From Streptomyces sp. L2 (GTDB lineage: Bacteria; Actinomycetota; Actinomycetes; Streptomycetales; Streptomycetaceae), in assembly GCF_004124325.1 (NCBI RefSeq), contig NZ_QBDT01000001.1:2170001-2234000 (forward strand): 64,000 bases of DNA, read 5' to 3'. Both the position numbers and the translations under genes were made by a program. The notes under the pieces were generated by a model. It saw only the letters and a program-made list of their open reading frames with translations. It ran no database searches and was not told where the DNA came from. Numbering within the stretch: the first letter of the stretch is position 1; each line of letters starts with the position of its first letter. Shown one piece after another: positions 8,429 to 16,754 of this stretch.

Positions 8429-8445
8429 CGCTACGAGTCGTAGCG
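8429..8445. promoter_or_regulatory. 17-bp perfect palindrome between the thioredoxin-TPR gene and the TetR gene
   Basis: Arms CGCTACGA and TCGTAGCG are perfect complements around a single G. The site lies in the 248-bp divergent region, 84 bp before the TetR start and 149 bp before the thioredoxin-TPR start. Its size and placement fit autoregulation by the adjacent TetR protein. Confidence 0.6.
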
Positions 8446-8516
8446 TAATGCCAACGGCAGCCCGCGCGACACCACTCCCCGGTGATCTCCCTCACGACCG
8501 CACAGTTCCCGCCGGT

Positions 8517-8528
8517 TATGGTCGAGAC
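8517..8528 (+). promoter_or_regulatory. Leaderless -10 box of the TetR gene
   Basis: TATGGT at 8517-8522 followed by 6 nt and the ATG at 8529, with no Shine-Dalgarno sequence. Confidence 0.55.
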
Positions 8529-9158
8529 ATGCAGAGCCCCACCCCCGCCGGCCGTCCCGGCCGCCCGCGCAGCGCCGCCGCGGACGCCGCGATCCTGGCC
8601 GCGACGCGGGCGGCGCTGGTGGAACTGGGCTGGTCCGGGCTCTCCCTGGGAGACGTCGCGACCCGGGCCGGGGTTGCCAAGACGACCCTGTACCGCCGCT
8701 GGTCCGGCAAGCCCGAACTGGTCGTCGACGCGGTCGCCGAACTCTTCGACGAACTCCGGCTGCCCGACAGCGGGACGCTGGCCGCGGACATCGAGGGCGT
8801 GGTCCTGCAGTTCGCCGCGATCCTGGCCCGGCCGGAGGCCAAGAGCGGCCTGATGGCGGTGGTGGCCGAGTCGACCCGGGACGAGGCGTTGCGCGAACGC
8901 ATCCGGGCGTCGATCGTCGAGCGGCAGAAGCGGCTGGTTCTGGAGGGCCGGGCGCGTGCCCAGGCGCGCGGCGAACTCCCTCCGGAGCCCGGGCCCGAGG
9001 AAGCCGACCGCACCGCCGACCTCATCTTCGACATGGTCGCGGGCGCGGTGGTCCACCGGACCCTGGTCAGCGGCAAACCGGCCGACGAACCCTGGGTCCA
9101 CAGCTTCACCCAGGTCCTCCTCCTGGGCCTGACGTCCCTCCCTCCGGCCCCGGCATAA
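8529..9158 (+). CDS. TetR/AcrR family transcriptional regulator
   Basis: 209 aa. Residues about 15-62 are a TetR helix-turn-helix: AILAATRAALVELG, then LSLGDVATRAGVAKTTLYRRW, the canonical recognition-helix pattern, followed by a helical ligand-binding domain with a TetR_C-like pattern (RPEAKSGLMAVVAEST, then a HRTLVSGKPADE segment). It probably represses its own gene and perhaps the divergent thioredoxin-TPR gene through the palindrome at 8429-8445. The start ATG has a TANNNT box 6 nt upstream and is probably leaderless. The ligand is unknown. Confidence 0.9.
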   Translation: MQSPTPAGRPGRPRSAAADAAILAATRAALVELGWSGLSLGDVATRAGVAKTTLYRRWSGKPELVVDAVAELFDELRLPDSGTLAADIEGVVLQFAAILARPEAKSGLMAVVAESTRDEALRERIRASIVERQKRLVLEGRARAQARGELPPEPGPEEADRTADLIFDMVAGAVVHRTLVSGKPADEPWVHSFTQVLLLGLTSLPPAPA

Positions 9159-9290
9159 CCGCTGCGCGCTACGGTCACCCGCGGGAGGTGTCACTCACCC
9201 GCGCTCGCGGGGTGCCGCTGCGCCCACCCGTGCCGCCCCAGCGGCACGACTGCCCGCAGCTGCGTACGTACGCTGCTGGGTGGGGACGTG

Positions 9291-9328
9291 CCCCGTAAGG
9301 GGCGGGGAACTGCGCGACCGGCCACGGC
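9291..9328 (-). repeat. Copy of the dispersed GCGCAGTTCCCCGC hairpin element
   Basis: Reads CCCC-GTAA-GGGG then CGGGGAACTGCGCGACCGGC on the + strand. The same core, in the other orientation, recurs at 30559-30597 and four times in 62938-63360. The CCCC/GGGG arms form the hairpin tip. Confidence 0.65.
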
Positions 9329-9414
9329 GCGCCCGCGGGCGAAGACGGCGCAGAGGGGCACCGTCACCGTTCGACCTACCGAGTCGGGTGGTGGGTGGGC
9401 GCGGGGCCGGGGGT

Positions 9415-9435
9415 CCAGGGGGCGGAGCCCCCTGG
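9415..9435. terminator. Terminator hairpin downstream of icmA
   Basis: 9-bp stem CCAGGGGGC / GCCCCCTGG with a 3-nt loop, 26 nt beyond the icmA stop; suits both icmA and the convergent TetR gene. Confidence 0.65.
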
Positions 9436-9460
9436 GACCGGCACCGAAGGCACCGGGTGC

Positions 9461-11161
9461 CTAGAAGCCCGCCGGCTCCGTGTACACCCCCCACTCCTCC
9501 CGCAGCACCCCACAGATCTCCCCCAGCGTCGCCTCGGCCCGAACAGCCTCCAGCATCGGCTCGATCATGTTGGACCCGCCCCGCGCGGCAGCCAGCATCG
9601 CCTCCAGTGCCGAACGCACAGCGGCCTCGTCACGAGCCCCCTTCCGCTCCCCCAGAATGCGGACCTGCTCCCGCTCCACCTCATGACTGACCCGCAGGAT
9701 CTCCAGGTCCCCGGTGACCGAGCCGGTCGCGACGTTCACGCCCACGACCCGCTTCTCACCCTTCTCCAGAGCCTGCTGGTACCGGAACGCCGACTCGGCG
9801 ATCTCCCCGGTGAACCACCCGTCCTCGATCCCCCGCAGGATCCCGGACGTGATCGGCCCGATCGGGTGCTGCCCGTCGGGGTGGGCCCGCAGCCCCCGCT
9901 CCTTGATCTGCTCGAAGATCTTCTCCGCGTCCGCCTCGATGCGGTCGGTGAGCTGCTCGACGTACCACGAACCGCCCAGCGGATCCGCCACGTTGGCGAC
10001 CCCGGTCTCCTCCATCAGCACCTGCTGCGTGCGCAGCGCGATCTCCGCCGCCTGCTCGCTCGGCAGCGCCAGCGTCTCGTCCAGCGCGTTGGTGTGCAGC
10101 GAGTTGGTCCCGCCGAGCACGGCGGACAGCGCCTCCACCGCCGTACGCACCACGTTGTTGTACGGCTGCTGCGCGGTCAGCGACACACCGGCGGTCTGCG
10201 TGTGGAACCGCAGCCACTGCGCCTTGTCGCTCTGCGCGCCGTACACGTCCCGCATCCAGCGCGCCCAGATCCGGCGCGCGGCACGGAACTTGGCGATCTC
10301 CTCGAAGAAGTCGAGGTGCGCGTCGAAGAAGAAGCTCAGCCCGGGCGCGAACACGTCCACGTCCAGGCCGCGCGAGAGCCCCAGCTCCACGTACCCGAAC
10401 CCGTCCGCGAGGGTGTACGCCAGCTCCTGCGCGGCCGTCGCACCGGCCTCGCGGATGTGGTAGCCGGACACCGACAGCGGCTTGTAGGCGGGGATGCCGG
10501 CCGCGCAGTGCTCCATCAGGTCGCCGATCAGCCGCAGATGGGGCTCCGGCTGGAACAGCCACTCCTTCTGGGCGATGTACTCCTTGAAGATGTCCGTCTG
10601 CAGGGTGCCGTTCAGCACGGCGGGTTCCACGCCCTGCCGCTCGGCGGCGACCAGGTACATGCAGAACACGGGCACGGCGGGCCCGCTGATCGTCATGGAG
10701 GTCGTCACGTCCCCGAGCGGGATGTCCTTGAACAGGACCTCCATGTCGGCGGCCGAGTCGATGGCCACGCCGCAGTGCCCGACCTCGCCCAGCGAGCGCG
10801 GGTCGTCGGAGTCGCGGCCCATCAGCGTCGGCATGTCGAAGGCCACGGACAGGCCGCCGCCACCGGCGGCCAGGATCATCTTGTACCGCTCGTTCGTCTG
10901 CTCGGCGTTGCCGAACCCGGCGAACTGGCGGATCGTCCACGTACGCCCCCGGTAGCCGGTCGGATGGAGCCCGCGCGTGAACGGGTACTCCCCGGGCCAG
11001 CCGATCCGCTCGAATCCCTCGTACGTGTCCCCCGGCCGGGGCCCGTACACCGGCTCCACGGGATCGCCGGAGAGCGTGGTGAAGTCTGCGTCGCGCTTGC
11101 GGGCGGCGTCGTAGCGGGCCTGCCAGCGTCGGCGGCCTTCCTCGATGGCGTGAGCGTCCAT
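9461..11161 (-). CDS. icmA: Isobutyryl-CoA mutase large subunit
   Basis: Adenosylcobalamin-dependent interconversion of isobutyryl-CoA and n-butyryl-CoA, linking valine catabolism to butyryl-CoA and polyketide starter or extender supply. 566 aa, the length known for IcmA, with only the substrate-binding barrel and no C-terminal cobalamin domain; the small subunit IcmB must come from elsewhere. The active-site residues separate it from methylmalonyl-CoA mutase: Phe80 (in TIRQFAGFG) and Gln198 (in EYIAQKEWLF), where methylmalonyl-CoA mutases have Tyr and Arg. The GLSVAFDMPTLMG barrel segment is conserved. A 24-bp near-palindrome overlaps its likely -10 box, so it is probably repressor-controlled. 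meaB, mce and a cobalamin adenosyltransferase in this window supply partner functions. Confidence 0.93.
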   Translation of the reverse strand: MDAHAIEEGRRRWQARYDAARKRDADFTTLSGDPVEPVYGPRPGDTYEGFERIGWPGEYPFTRGLHPTGYRGRTWTIRQFAGFGNAEQTNERYKMILAAGGGGLSVAFDMPTLMGRDSDDPRSLGEVGHCGVAIDSAADMEVLFKDIPLGDVTTSMTISGPAVPVFCMYLVAAERQGVEPAVLNGTLQTDIFKEYIAQKEWLFQPEPHLRLIGDLMEHCAAGIPAYKPLSVSGYHIREAGATAAQELAYTLADGFGYVELGLSRGLDVDVFAPGLSFFFDAHLDFFEEIAKFRAARRIWARWMRDVYGAQSDKAQWLRFHTQTAGVSLTAQQPYNNVVRTAVEALSAVLGGTNSLHTNALDETLALPSEQAAEIALRTQQVLMEETGVANVADPLGGSWYVEQLTDRIEADAEKIFEQIKERGLRAHPDGQHPIGPITSGILRGIEDGWFTGEIAESAFRYQQALEKGEKRVVGVNVATGSVTGDLEILRVSHEVEREQVRILGERKGARDEAAVRSALEAMLAAARGGSNMIEPMLEAVRAEATLGEICGVLREEWGVYTEPAGF

Positions 11162-11193
11162 ACCCTCGAATTTACTTGGACGTCCTAGTAAAT
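11162..11193 (-). promoter_or_regulatory. icmA promoter with 24-bp near-perfect operator
   Basis: 11170-11193 is a palindrome with 12-bp arms (ATTTACTTGGAC / GTCCTAGTAAAT) and a single mismatched pair. Reading toward icmA, TAAATT at 11174-11169 is a TANNNT box 7 nt before the ATG, so the transcript is probably leaderless and the operator overlaps the -10 element. This arrangement fits a repressor, perhaps sensing an acyl-CoA; the regulator is not identified. Confidence 0.65.
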
Positions 11194-11204
11194 GTCGATG
11201 GCAG

Positions 11205-11230
11205 ACCGCCGTACGATGCCGTACGGCGGT
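11205..11230 (-). terminator. Hairpin after the DUF3817 gene
   Basis: Perfect 10-bp stem (ACCGCCGTAC / GTACGGCGGT) with a 6-nt loop, 6 nt beyond the DUF3817 stop and ahead of the icmA promoter. Confidence 0.6.
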
Positions 11231-11235
11231 GAGAC

Positions 11236-11574
11236 CTACGCCTCAGCGGCCACCGGAGCCGGCTCGGCGATCTTCGCCTCCAGCTCCCGGCTGACCTTCC
11301 GCTCGACGAAGAATGCGGCGGTCGGGATCGTTCCGGCCAGGAGAACCCAGAGCTGGCGACCGACGGGCCACTTCGCCTTGGAGCCGAGGTCGAAGGCGAA
11401 GATCAGGTACACGACGTACAGCCAGCCGTGGGCGATGCCGACGAAGGTGGTGAACTTCTCCGCCCCGTCGATCTGAAGCCCGTACTTGGCGATGACGCCC
11501 AGGGTCAGCAGGACCAGCAGCACGCCGGTGACGTAGGCCATGACGCGGTAGCGGGTCAGCACGCTTCGTTTCAT
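11236..11574 (-). CDS. DUF3817 domain integral membrane protein
   Basis: 112 aa from the ATG at 11574; the ribosome site is weak. Three hydrophobic segments: MAYVTGVLLVLLTLGVIAKY, FVGIAHGWLYVVYLIFAF and LWVLLAGTIPTAAFFVERKV. The GIAHGWLYVVY and IPTAAFFVERK patterns are typical of DUF3817. A second member of the family lies at 17592-17936. The function of the family is unknown. It sits between a MarR gene upstream and icmA downstream on the same strand. Confidence 0.85.
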   Translation of the reverse strand: MKRSVLTRYRVMAYVTGVLLVLLTLGVIAKYGLQIDGAEKFTTFVGIAHGWLYVVYLIFAFDLGSKAKWPVGRQLWVLLAGTIPTAAFFVERKVSRELEAKIAEPAPVAAEA

Positions 11575-11703
11575 GGATACGAGCGTAACCGCCCGAAAAA
11601 TCCCCGCTTCGGCGGGGAGCACGGTACCGTCCCGACAAGCAGTACCCACATCTGCGGGACACCTCCGCGGCAGCGGAGAGCAGCGTGCTGACCCGCGAAA
11701 ACT

Positions 11704-12213
11704 CTACTCGTCGTCGAAGTCGTGCGCGGCGACCCGCAGCGGCCGCAGCATCGCGAAGATCTCGTGGCACTCCTCCGCGTCGTACGCCCCGAGCCCGAAG
11801 TCCATCGCCATCAGGTCGCGGGTGGCCGCGTCGACCACCTCGCGGCCCTTGTCGGTGATGACGGCGAGCGTGCCCCGCCCGTCGTTCGGGTTGGGCCGCT
11901 TGGCGACCAGGCCCGACCGCACCAGCCGGTCCACCGTGTTCGTCACGGAGGTGGGATGCACCATGAGCCGCTCACCGATCTTGGACATCGGCAGCTCGCC
12001 GGCCTTGGAGAAGGTGAGCAGCACGAGCGCCTCGTAGCGCGCGAACGTCAGTCCGTACGGCTTGACCACCGCGTCGACCTCGGAGAGCAGGATCTGCTGG
12101 GCCCGCATGATCGAGGTGATCGCGGCCATCGACGGCACGTTTCCCCAGCGCTGCTTCCAGAGGTCGTCGGCGCGGGCGATGGGGTCGAAGGGAAGGCTGA
12201 GAGGCTTCGGCAC
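11704..12213 (-). CDS. MarR family transcriptional regulator
   Basis: 169 aa. Winged-helix MarR fold: QILLSEVDAVVKPYGLTFARYEALV (dimer helix into HTH), then ELPMSKIGERLMVHPTSVTNTVDRL (recognition helix) and a DGRGTLAVITDKG wing. No extra domain. It lies 129 bp upstream of the DUF3817 gene on the same strand and may be co-transcribed. Target and ligand are unknown. Confidence 0.9.
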   Translation of the reverse strand: MPKPLSLPFDPIARADDLWKQRWGNVPSMAAITSIMRAQQILLSEVDAVVKPYGLTFARYEALVLLTFSKAGELPMSKIGERLMVHPTSVTNTVDRLVRSGLVAKRPNPNDGRGTLAVITDKGREVVDAATRDLMAMDFGLGAYDAEECHEIFAMLRPLRVAAHDFDDE

Positions 12214-12268
12214 GTCAGCAGACCCTACCGGCCGGTCATATGCCGGTCAGCCCTGTCTCGGCTTTCGG

Positions 12269-13528
12269 TCACCCGGCGGCCGCTTCGGACCGCCCCCGGT
12301 CATCCGGCACCGCCACGCCTGCGCCCTCCGTCGCCCGGCACGCCAGCGCCAGCCCCGCGCAGCACAGCGTGCCCAGTGCCCCGGCGCCCACGACAGCCCC
12401 GCGCACGCCGATCAGCTCGGCCGCCACCCCGGCCAGTGCCATGCCCACGCCCTGGAGGGTCATCAGGCCCGCGCTGAGCACGGTCATGGCCCGCCCCCGC
12501 AGCTCCTCGGGCACGGCGCGGACGAACCACTGGTCCAGGCCCAGCGTGTACGCCGACCCCGCGCCGGACAGCGCCAGGAGCAGCAGGGAGAGGGCGAGGC
12601 CGGGGCGCAGGGCGTAGCCGAGGTAGGGCAGCAGGGTCAGGCAGACCAGGGGCAGCGCGATCCGCTCGCGGGCGGCGGTCCGCAGCCGGGCCCCGGCGAA
12701 CAGCTCGCCGGCCACGGTGCCGACCGGCAGGGCGCACATCAGCAGGCCGAGCCCGGTGGAGCCGGTGCCGAGGGCGTCGGAGTAGGGGGCGGCCAGCGCC
12801 TCGGGGACGACGGAGAACATCGCGGGCACCCAGAACAGCAGGAGCAGCACGCGGACGCGACGGTCGGCGAAGAGCGCGCGGGTGCCGGGCCGGGGCTCTC
12901 CCGGCCGGCGGGCGCGGGCGGGCCGGCGCCGGGTGCCGAGGCGCAGCAGGGCTGCCGAGGCGAGGAAGGTGCCGACGGTGATGAGCAGGGCGTGGCGCGG
13001 GGTAACGACGGTGAGCAGCAGGCCGCCGAGGCCGTAGCCGACGAGGAGGGCGCTCTGGGCGACGATGCGCAGCAGGGAGCGGCCGAGCACGAACAGGTCG
13101 CCGTCGCCGAGGACGTCGGCGAGGGTGGCCATGCGGGTGCCGGAGAACACCGGGGAGACGACGGCGAGGCAACAGCGCAGGGCGAGCAGCACGCCGATGC
13201 CCGTGCCGGGGGCCACCATCAGCGCGACACAGGCGGCGCACACCAGGTCGCAGGTCACCAGCACCCGGCGGGCGGGGAGGCGGTCGGCGACGGAGGCGAG
13301 GACGGTGCCGCCGACGACGTACGGCAGGAAGCCGAGGGCGAAGGTGAGGGCGCTGAGCAGGGGCGAGCCGGTGAGGTCGTAGACGAGGACGGAGAGCGCG
13401 ATCTCGCTGACGATCAGCCCGAGCATGGACAGGACGTGGGCGGCGAAGACGGCCCGGAACTCGGGGACGGCGAGGACGCGGGCGTAGCCGGCGGAACGCC
13501 TGGACGCCGCCTTGGGCGGTGCGGACAT
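12269..13528 (-). CDS. Major facilitator superfamily transporter
   Basis: 419 aa from the ATG at 13528. Twelve-helix MFS pattern: N-terminal EFRAVFAAHVLSMLGLIVSE, a loop 2-3 region VASVADRLPARRVLV, a central basic loop (GTRRRPARARRPGEPRPGT, residues about 200-220), and a second half beginning LLLLFWVPAMFSVVPEAL. It is probably an exporter of a small molecule or drug. It is divergent from an ArsR-type regulator, with a palindrome between them, which suggests ligand-controlled export. Confidence 0.88.
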   Translation of the reverse strand: MSAPPKAASRRSAGYARVLAVPEFRAVFAAHVLSMLGLIVSEIALSVLVYDLTGSPLLSALTFALGFLPYVVGGTVLASVADRLPARRVLVTCDLVCAACVALMVAPGTGIGVLLALRCCLAVVSPVFSGTRMATLADVLGDGDLFVLGRSLLRIVAQSALLVGYGLGGLLLTVVTPRHALLITVGTFLASAALLRLGTRRRPARARRPGEPRPGTRALFADRRVRVLLLLFWVPAMFSVVPEALAAPYSDALGTGSTGLGLLMCALPVGTVAGELFAGARLRTAARERIALPLVCLTLLPYLGYALRPGLALSLLLLALSGAGSAYTLGLDQWFVRAVPEELRGRAMTVLSAGLMTLQGVGMALAGVAAELIGVRGAVVGAGALGTLCCAGLALACRATEGAGVAVPDDRGRSEAAAG

Positions 13529-13569
13529 GTCCGGCAGCGTGCCTGCGTCCGGGCGGGGCGGCGTAGAGT

Positions 13570-13585
13570 TTCGGCTGTGGCCGAA
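13570..13585. promoter_or_regulatory. Operator candidate between MFS and ArsR-type regulator genes
   Basis: Perfect 6-bp arms TTCGGC and GCCGAA around TGTG, midway in the 100-bp gap between two divergent start codons (13528 and 13629). It is placed to control both genes. Confidence 0.55.
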
Positions 13586-13628
13586 TCTTCGGCTCGGGAT
13601 GCTCGTGACCGGCGGTCGAGGGAGTGCG

Positions 13629-14609
13629 ATGCCGTCGTATCTGCACTTCGGGGACGACGACTTCCTGCGCTGCCGGTTCGCCGTGTCGCCGCTGTGGGAG
13701 ACGCAGGACGCGGTGCGCACGCTGAAGCGGCCGGACCGGCACGGCTACCACGCGCCCTGGCTGCGCCGGATGCGTACGGCGGCGGCCGGTCTCGACCTCA
13801 CTCCGCTGTGGCTGCTGATGCCCCGGCGCGGGCATTCGCCGGACTGGCTGGGTCCGCCGCCGCTCGGGCCGGCGGCGACGTTCGAGGAGGAGATCGCGGC
13901 CGTACGGCGGGCCGATCCGGTGGCGGCCCGCGAGGACACCGCCCGTTCGCTCGCCTGCACACCGGGGGCCTTCGACTCGCCGTACGCGCGCGCGTGGATG
14001 GCGGATCCGGTGCGGATGGTCGCGGAGCTGGCGGACGCGGTGGAGGAGGTCTGGCGGGTGCTGATCGAGCCGGACTGGCCCCGGCTGCGGGCTCTGCTGG
14101 AGGCCGACGTGGCCTTCCACTCGCGGCGGCTGGCGGAGGTGGGCCTGGGCGGGCTGCTCCCGGAGCTGCACGGGCGGCTGGGCTGGCGGGAGAGCACGCT
14201 GACCATGGAGTCGCGGGGTGACTACGAGCGGCACCTGAACGGCCAGGGGCTGGTCCTGATGCCGAGTGTCTTCGTCTGGCCGGACGTGATCAGCGGCTTC
14301 GACCCGCCCTGGCAGCCGACCCTCGTCTATCCGGCCCGGGGTATCGCCGGTCTGTGGACGAACCCGGCGGACCGGGCCCCGCAGGCGCTCGTACGGTTGC
14401 TGGGGCGGGGCCGGGCCGCCGTGCTGACCGCGCTGGCCGAACCGGCGACCACCTCGGCCCTGGCCCACCGGCTCGGTCTGGCCCCGTCGTCGGTCTCGTC
14501 CCACCTCACGACCCTGCGCGACGCGGGCCTGCTGACCGCCCGCCGCTACGGTCACCAGGTGCTGTACGAACGCACACCCCTGGGGATGGCGCTGGCGTCG
14601 GGGGGCTGA
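13629..14609 (+). CDS. ArsR-type winged-helix regulator with N-terminal DUF5937-like domain
   Basis: 326 aa from the ATG at 13629, preceded by GGGAG; the upstream in-frame sequence overlaps the MFS gene. Residues 1-240 are an unclassified domain beginning YLHFGDDDFLRCRFAVSPLW, typical of the DUF5937/ArsR proteins of Streptomyces. Residues about 250-320 are a winged helix: RAAVLTALAEPATTSALAHR, LAPSSVSSHLTTLRDAG, and wing LLTARRYGHQVLYERT. No metal-binding Cys pair is visible, so it is unlikely to be a metal sensor. Its divergent neighbour is an MFS transporter, the probable target. Confidence 0.83.
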   Translation: MPSYLHFGDDDFLRCRFAVSPLWETQDAVRTLKRPDRHGYHAPWLRRMRTAAAGLDLTPLWLLMPRRGHSPDWLGPPPLGPAATFEEEIAAVRRADPVAAREDTARSLACTPGAFDSPYARAWMADPVRMVAELADAVEEVWRVLIEPDWPRLRALLEADVAFHSRRLAEVGLGGLLPELHGRLGWRESTLTMESRGDYERHLNGQGLVLMPSVFVWPDVISGFDPPWQPTLVYPARGIAGLWTNPADRAPQALVRLLGRGRAAVLTALAEPATTSALAHRLGLAPSSVSSHLTTLRDAGLLTARRYGHQVLYERTPLGMALASGG

Positions 14610-14618
14610 GGCCCCGAC

Positions 14619-14707
14619 GGCCGGGACCCGGAGGCCGGGACCCGGAGGCTGGGCCCTCGGAGGCCGGGACCTCGGAGGCCGGGACCTCGGAGGCCGGGGC
14701 CCCCGAG
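14619..14707. repeat. Short tandem repeat, 13-17 bp units
   Basis: About five degenerate copies of CGGAGGCCGGGACCT, directly after the regulator stop. The middle copies (from 14658) are exact 15-mers. It lies between convergent genes and may also terminate transcription. Confidence 0.6.
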
Positions 14708-14730
14708 GCACGCGCGGCCGACGGCAGGGC

Positions 14731-15207
14731 TCAGGGGCGTCCCCGCTGCCCCCTGAGGTGTTCGGCGATCGGTTTGAGGCCCTTGTCCAGCTCCCGGAGG
14801 GTCTCCGCCGACAGCAGGTCGATGAAGTGCCGGCGCACCGAGGCCACATGGTGCGGCGCGACCTTGCGCATCGTCTCCATGCCGTGCTCGGTCAGCACGG
14901 CGTACAGCCCCCGCCGGTCGGACTCGCAGTTCTCGCGGCGCACCAGGTTGGCGTTCTCCATCCGCGTGATCTGGTGCGAGAGCCGGCTCTTGGACTGGAG
15001 GGTGGCGGACGCGAGGTCACTCATCCGCATCCGTACGTCGTCGGACTCGGAAAGGTTCACGAGGATCTCGTAGTCGTTCATCGTCAGCCCGAAGGGCTGC
15101 AGATCCTTTTCGAGTTGATACGTCAACAGCCTGTTGACCTCCAGGTGGGTGCGCCAGGCGCACTGCTCCGCATCGGTCAGCCAGCGCGTGGCCGTCTCGG
15201 TCTCCAT
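14731..15207 (-). CDS. MarR family transcriptional regulator
   Basis: 158 aa. Opens with a Trp/Glu-rich segment (TRWLTDAEQCAWRTHLEV), then LEKDLQPFGLTMNDYEILV, the HTH MRMSDLASATLQSKSRLSHQ, and a wing with CESDRRGLYAVLTEHG. The N-terminal pattern and length match the large Streptomyces group of single-domain MarR proteins. It is downstream of the AIM24 genes on the same strand with a 92-bp gap. No distinct operator is obvious to me. Confidence 0.9.
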   Translation of the reverse strand: METETATRWLTDAEQCAWRTHLEVNRLLTYQLEKDLQPFGLTMNDYEILVNLSESDDVRMRMSDLASATLQSKSRLSHQITRMENANLVRRENCESDRRGLYAVLTEHGMETMRKVAPHHVASVRRHFIDLLSAETLRELDKGLKPIAEHLRGQRGRP

Positions 15208-15299
15208 GAATGAAGTCTACCTAAGAAGTTGAATGACGAACTACTTCGGGTGGTGTGACTGTGCGCACGCGTTCGACGTCACACTCCGCAGACTACCGC

Positions 15300-16106
15300 T
15301 CACAGTCCGAAGCGACGCTGGAGGTCCCCCAGCTGTCCGGGAAGACGCGGTGCACCCGACGATTGCGGACCGTGTCCACCCGACGCCGGAACGCCACCTC
15401 CGGGCACCCCCGGCTCCGCCGGAACCGCCCCCGCCGCCGGCTCCGCCATGAGCGCCTCGGACGACTGCAGCAGCACCGTCCCGGCACCCACGAACTCGAA
15501 CTGGTGCTCCTCCCCGGAGACCCCGCCCAGGCCCGTCATCGCACGTAGACCGCCCATGACGCCGGTCAGATACCCGTGGTCGTAGTGATGGCACGGCGAG
15601 GGGCAGTCGGCCCAGCCGACCAGCGCCTGCGGGTCCACCCGGATCGGCGGCTCCATGAACACCACCGGCCCGTTAGACGCGGCCACGAACTTTCCGGTTC
15701 CGATGAGTGTCAGGAAACCCGGCACGATCGATTGTTTCAGTGCGAGAGTTGGCTGAAAAGCGAGCAGGTTGCCCGCGCGAATGGTCAAGTTCCCGTCGTC
15801 GAGGTCGTAGGAATTGACATCGAAGGCCCGGTCGGCCAGCAGCATCTTGCCCGAGCCCTCGGCCACCACCCAGTCGCTCGCGTGCAGTGGCGAATGGAAC
15901 GACGTACGGACAAGTCGGTCGAGTCGGCCGTGCCCGACGCCGTTGAACTCGATCGCCCCGTAGTAGGCGATCATCTTCCCCTTCTGCAGGAACCACTGCC
16001 CGCTCTTGAGCTCCACGCAGAACGTGTACTTGTTCACGTTGTCGTCGACGGGCAGCGTCATGGGGTCGTGGACGACCGGGCCGCCGGGGGTTCCGTACGC
16101 GCTCAC
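15300..16106 (-). CDS. AIM24 family protein (third of three)
   Basis: 268 aa from a GTG whose first bases overlap the preceding stop (GTGA), so it is translationally coupled. The AIM24 beta-sandwich covers residues about 10-230: LKSGQWFLQKGKMIAYYGAI near the start, GKMLLADRAFDV, and FEFVGAGTVLLQSSE near the end. A C-terminal extension of 35 residues is rich in Pro, Gly and Ala. The family is named after a yeast mitochondrial inheritance gene; the bacterial role is unknown. It has no signal peptide or membrane segment, so it is probably cytoplasmic. Confidence 0.85.
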   Translation of the reverse strand: MSAYGTPGGPVVHDPMTLPVDDNVNKYTFCVELKSGQWFLQKGKMIAYYGAIEFNGVGHGRLDRLVRTSFHSPLHASDWVVAEGSGKMLLADRAFDVNSYDLDDGNLTIRAGNLLAFQPTLALKQSIVPGFLTLIGTGKFVAASNGPVVFMEPPIRVDPQALVGWADCPSPCHHYDHGYLTGVMGGLRAMTGLGGVSGEEHQFEFVGAGTVLLQSSEALMAEPAAGAVPAEPGVPGGGVPASGGHGPQSSGAPRLPGQLGDLQRRFGL

Positions 16107-16753
16107 AGCTTCTCCTCCGACGCCTGGACGTACACCGTGCCGCTGCCGCTCAGCTCCAGCTGGAACGCCTCGCCGGAACCGCGGCCGACCATGTCGCGCC
16201 AGCCGAGGGCGGTGGACAGCTTGTTGCGCACGTCGCCGTGGTGGGCGACGTACGCCTGCGGGTCGACGTGCACCGGGCGCTGCGGGGTGATCGGGACCTC
16301 GAAGACGCCGCCGTGCGCCATCACGGCCACGGCGCCCTGCCCCTGGAGGGTGGTGGTGAACAGGCCCTGGCCGGTGACCTGTCCGCGGACCATGCCCATG
16401 ACCCCGCCCTGGGAGCCCATGAACATCGTGCCCTGCCGGAGCGTGCCCTCGAAGGCGAGCAGCCGGTCGGCCTCCACGTAGAGGGTGTCGCCGGTGAGTT
16501 GGATGACGTGGACGTGGTGGCCGCCGTGCCCGAAGAAGACGGTGCCGCTGCCCTCGACGGACATCAGCGGGGTCGCCTCGCCGGCCACCCGGCGCCCGAT
16601 CATGGACATCAGGCCGCCCTGGCCGCCCTGCATGTTGGGCGTGAAGGACACGTCCCCCTTGTAGGCGAGCATCGCCCCGCGCTGGCTGAACAGCCGCTGC
16701 CCGGGCAGGACGGTCGCCTCGACCATCTTGGAGTTGATCTCCCTCAAGCTCAT
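16103..16753 (-). CDS. AIM24 family protein (second of three)
   Basis: 216 aa. Start ATG at 16753 is one base after the stop of the preceding gene. AIM24 pattern: LPGQRLFSQRGAMLAYKGDVSF, GSGTVFFGHGGHHVHV, LLAFEGTLRQGTMFMGS, and QLELSGSGTVYVQASE at the C-terminus. Several Gly/Met-rich loops (GGQGGLMSMIGRR) are typical of the family. It is a paralogue of the genes on both sides and more compact than the third gene. Confidence 0.87.
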   Translation of the reverse strand: MSLREINSKMVEATVLPGQRLFSQRGAMLAYKGDVSFTPNMQGGQGGLMSMIGRRVAGEATPLMSVEGSGTVFFGHGGHHVHVIQLTGDTLYVEADRLLAFEGTLRQGTMFMGSQGGVMGMVRGQVTGQGLFTTTLQGQGAVAVMAHGGVFEVPITPQRPVHVDPQAYVAHHGDVRNKLSTALGWRDMVGRGSGEAFQLELSGSGTVYVQASEEKL

Positions 16754-16754
16754 C

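Larger units (their letters stand above)
9159..9460. other. 302-bp intergenic region between convergent TetR and icmA
   Basis: No gene. It contains a copy of a dispersed Streptomyces intergenic element (9291-9328) and a terminator hairpin (9415-9435), both listed separately. Confidence 0.6.

Noticed and set aside
9461..11161. Annotation as methylmalonyl-CoA mutase
   Set aside because: Phe80 and Gln198 are the isobutyryl-CoA mutase residues, and the cobalamin domain is missing, as in IcmA.
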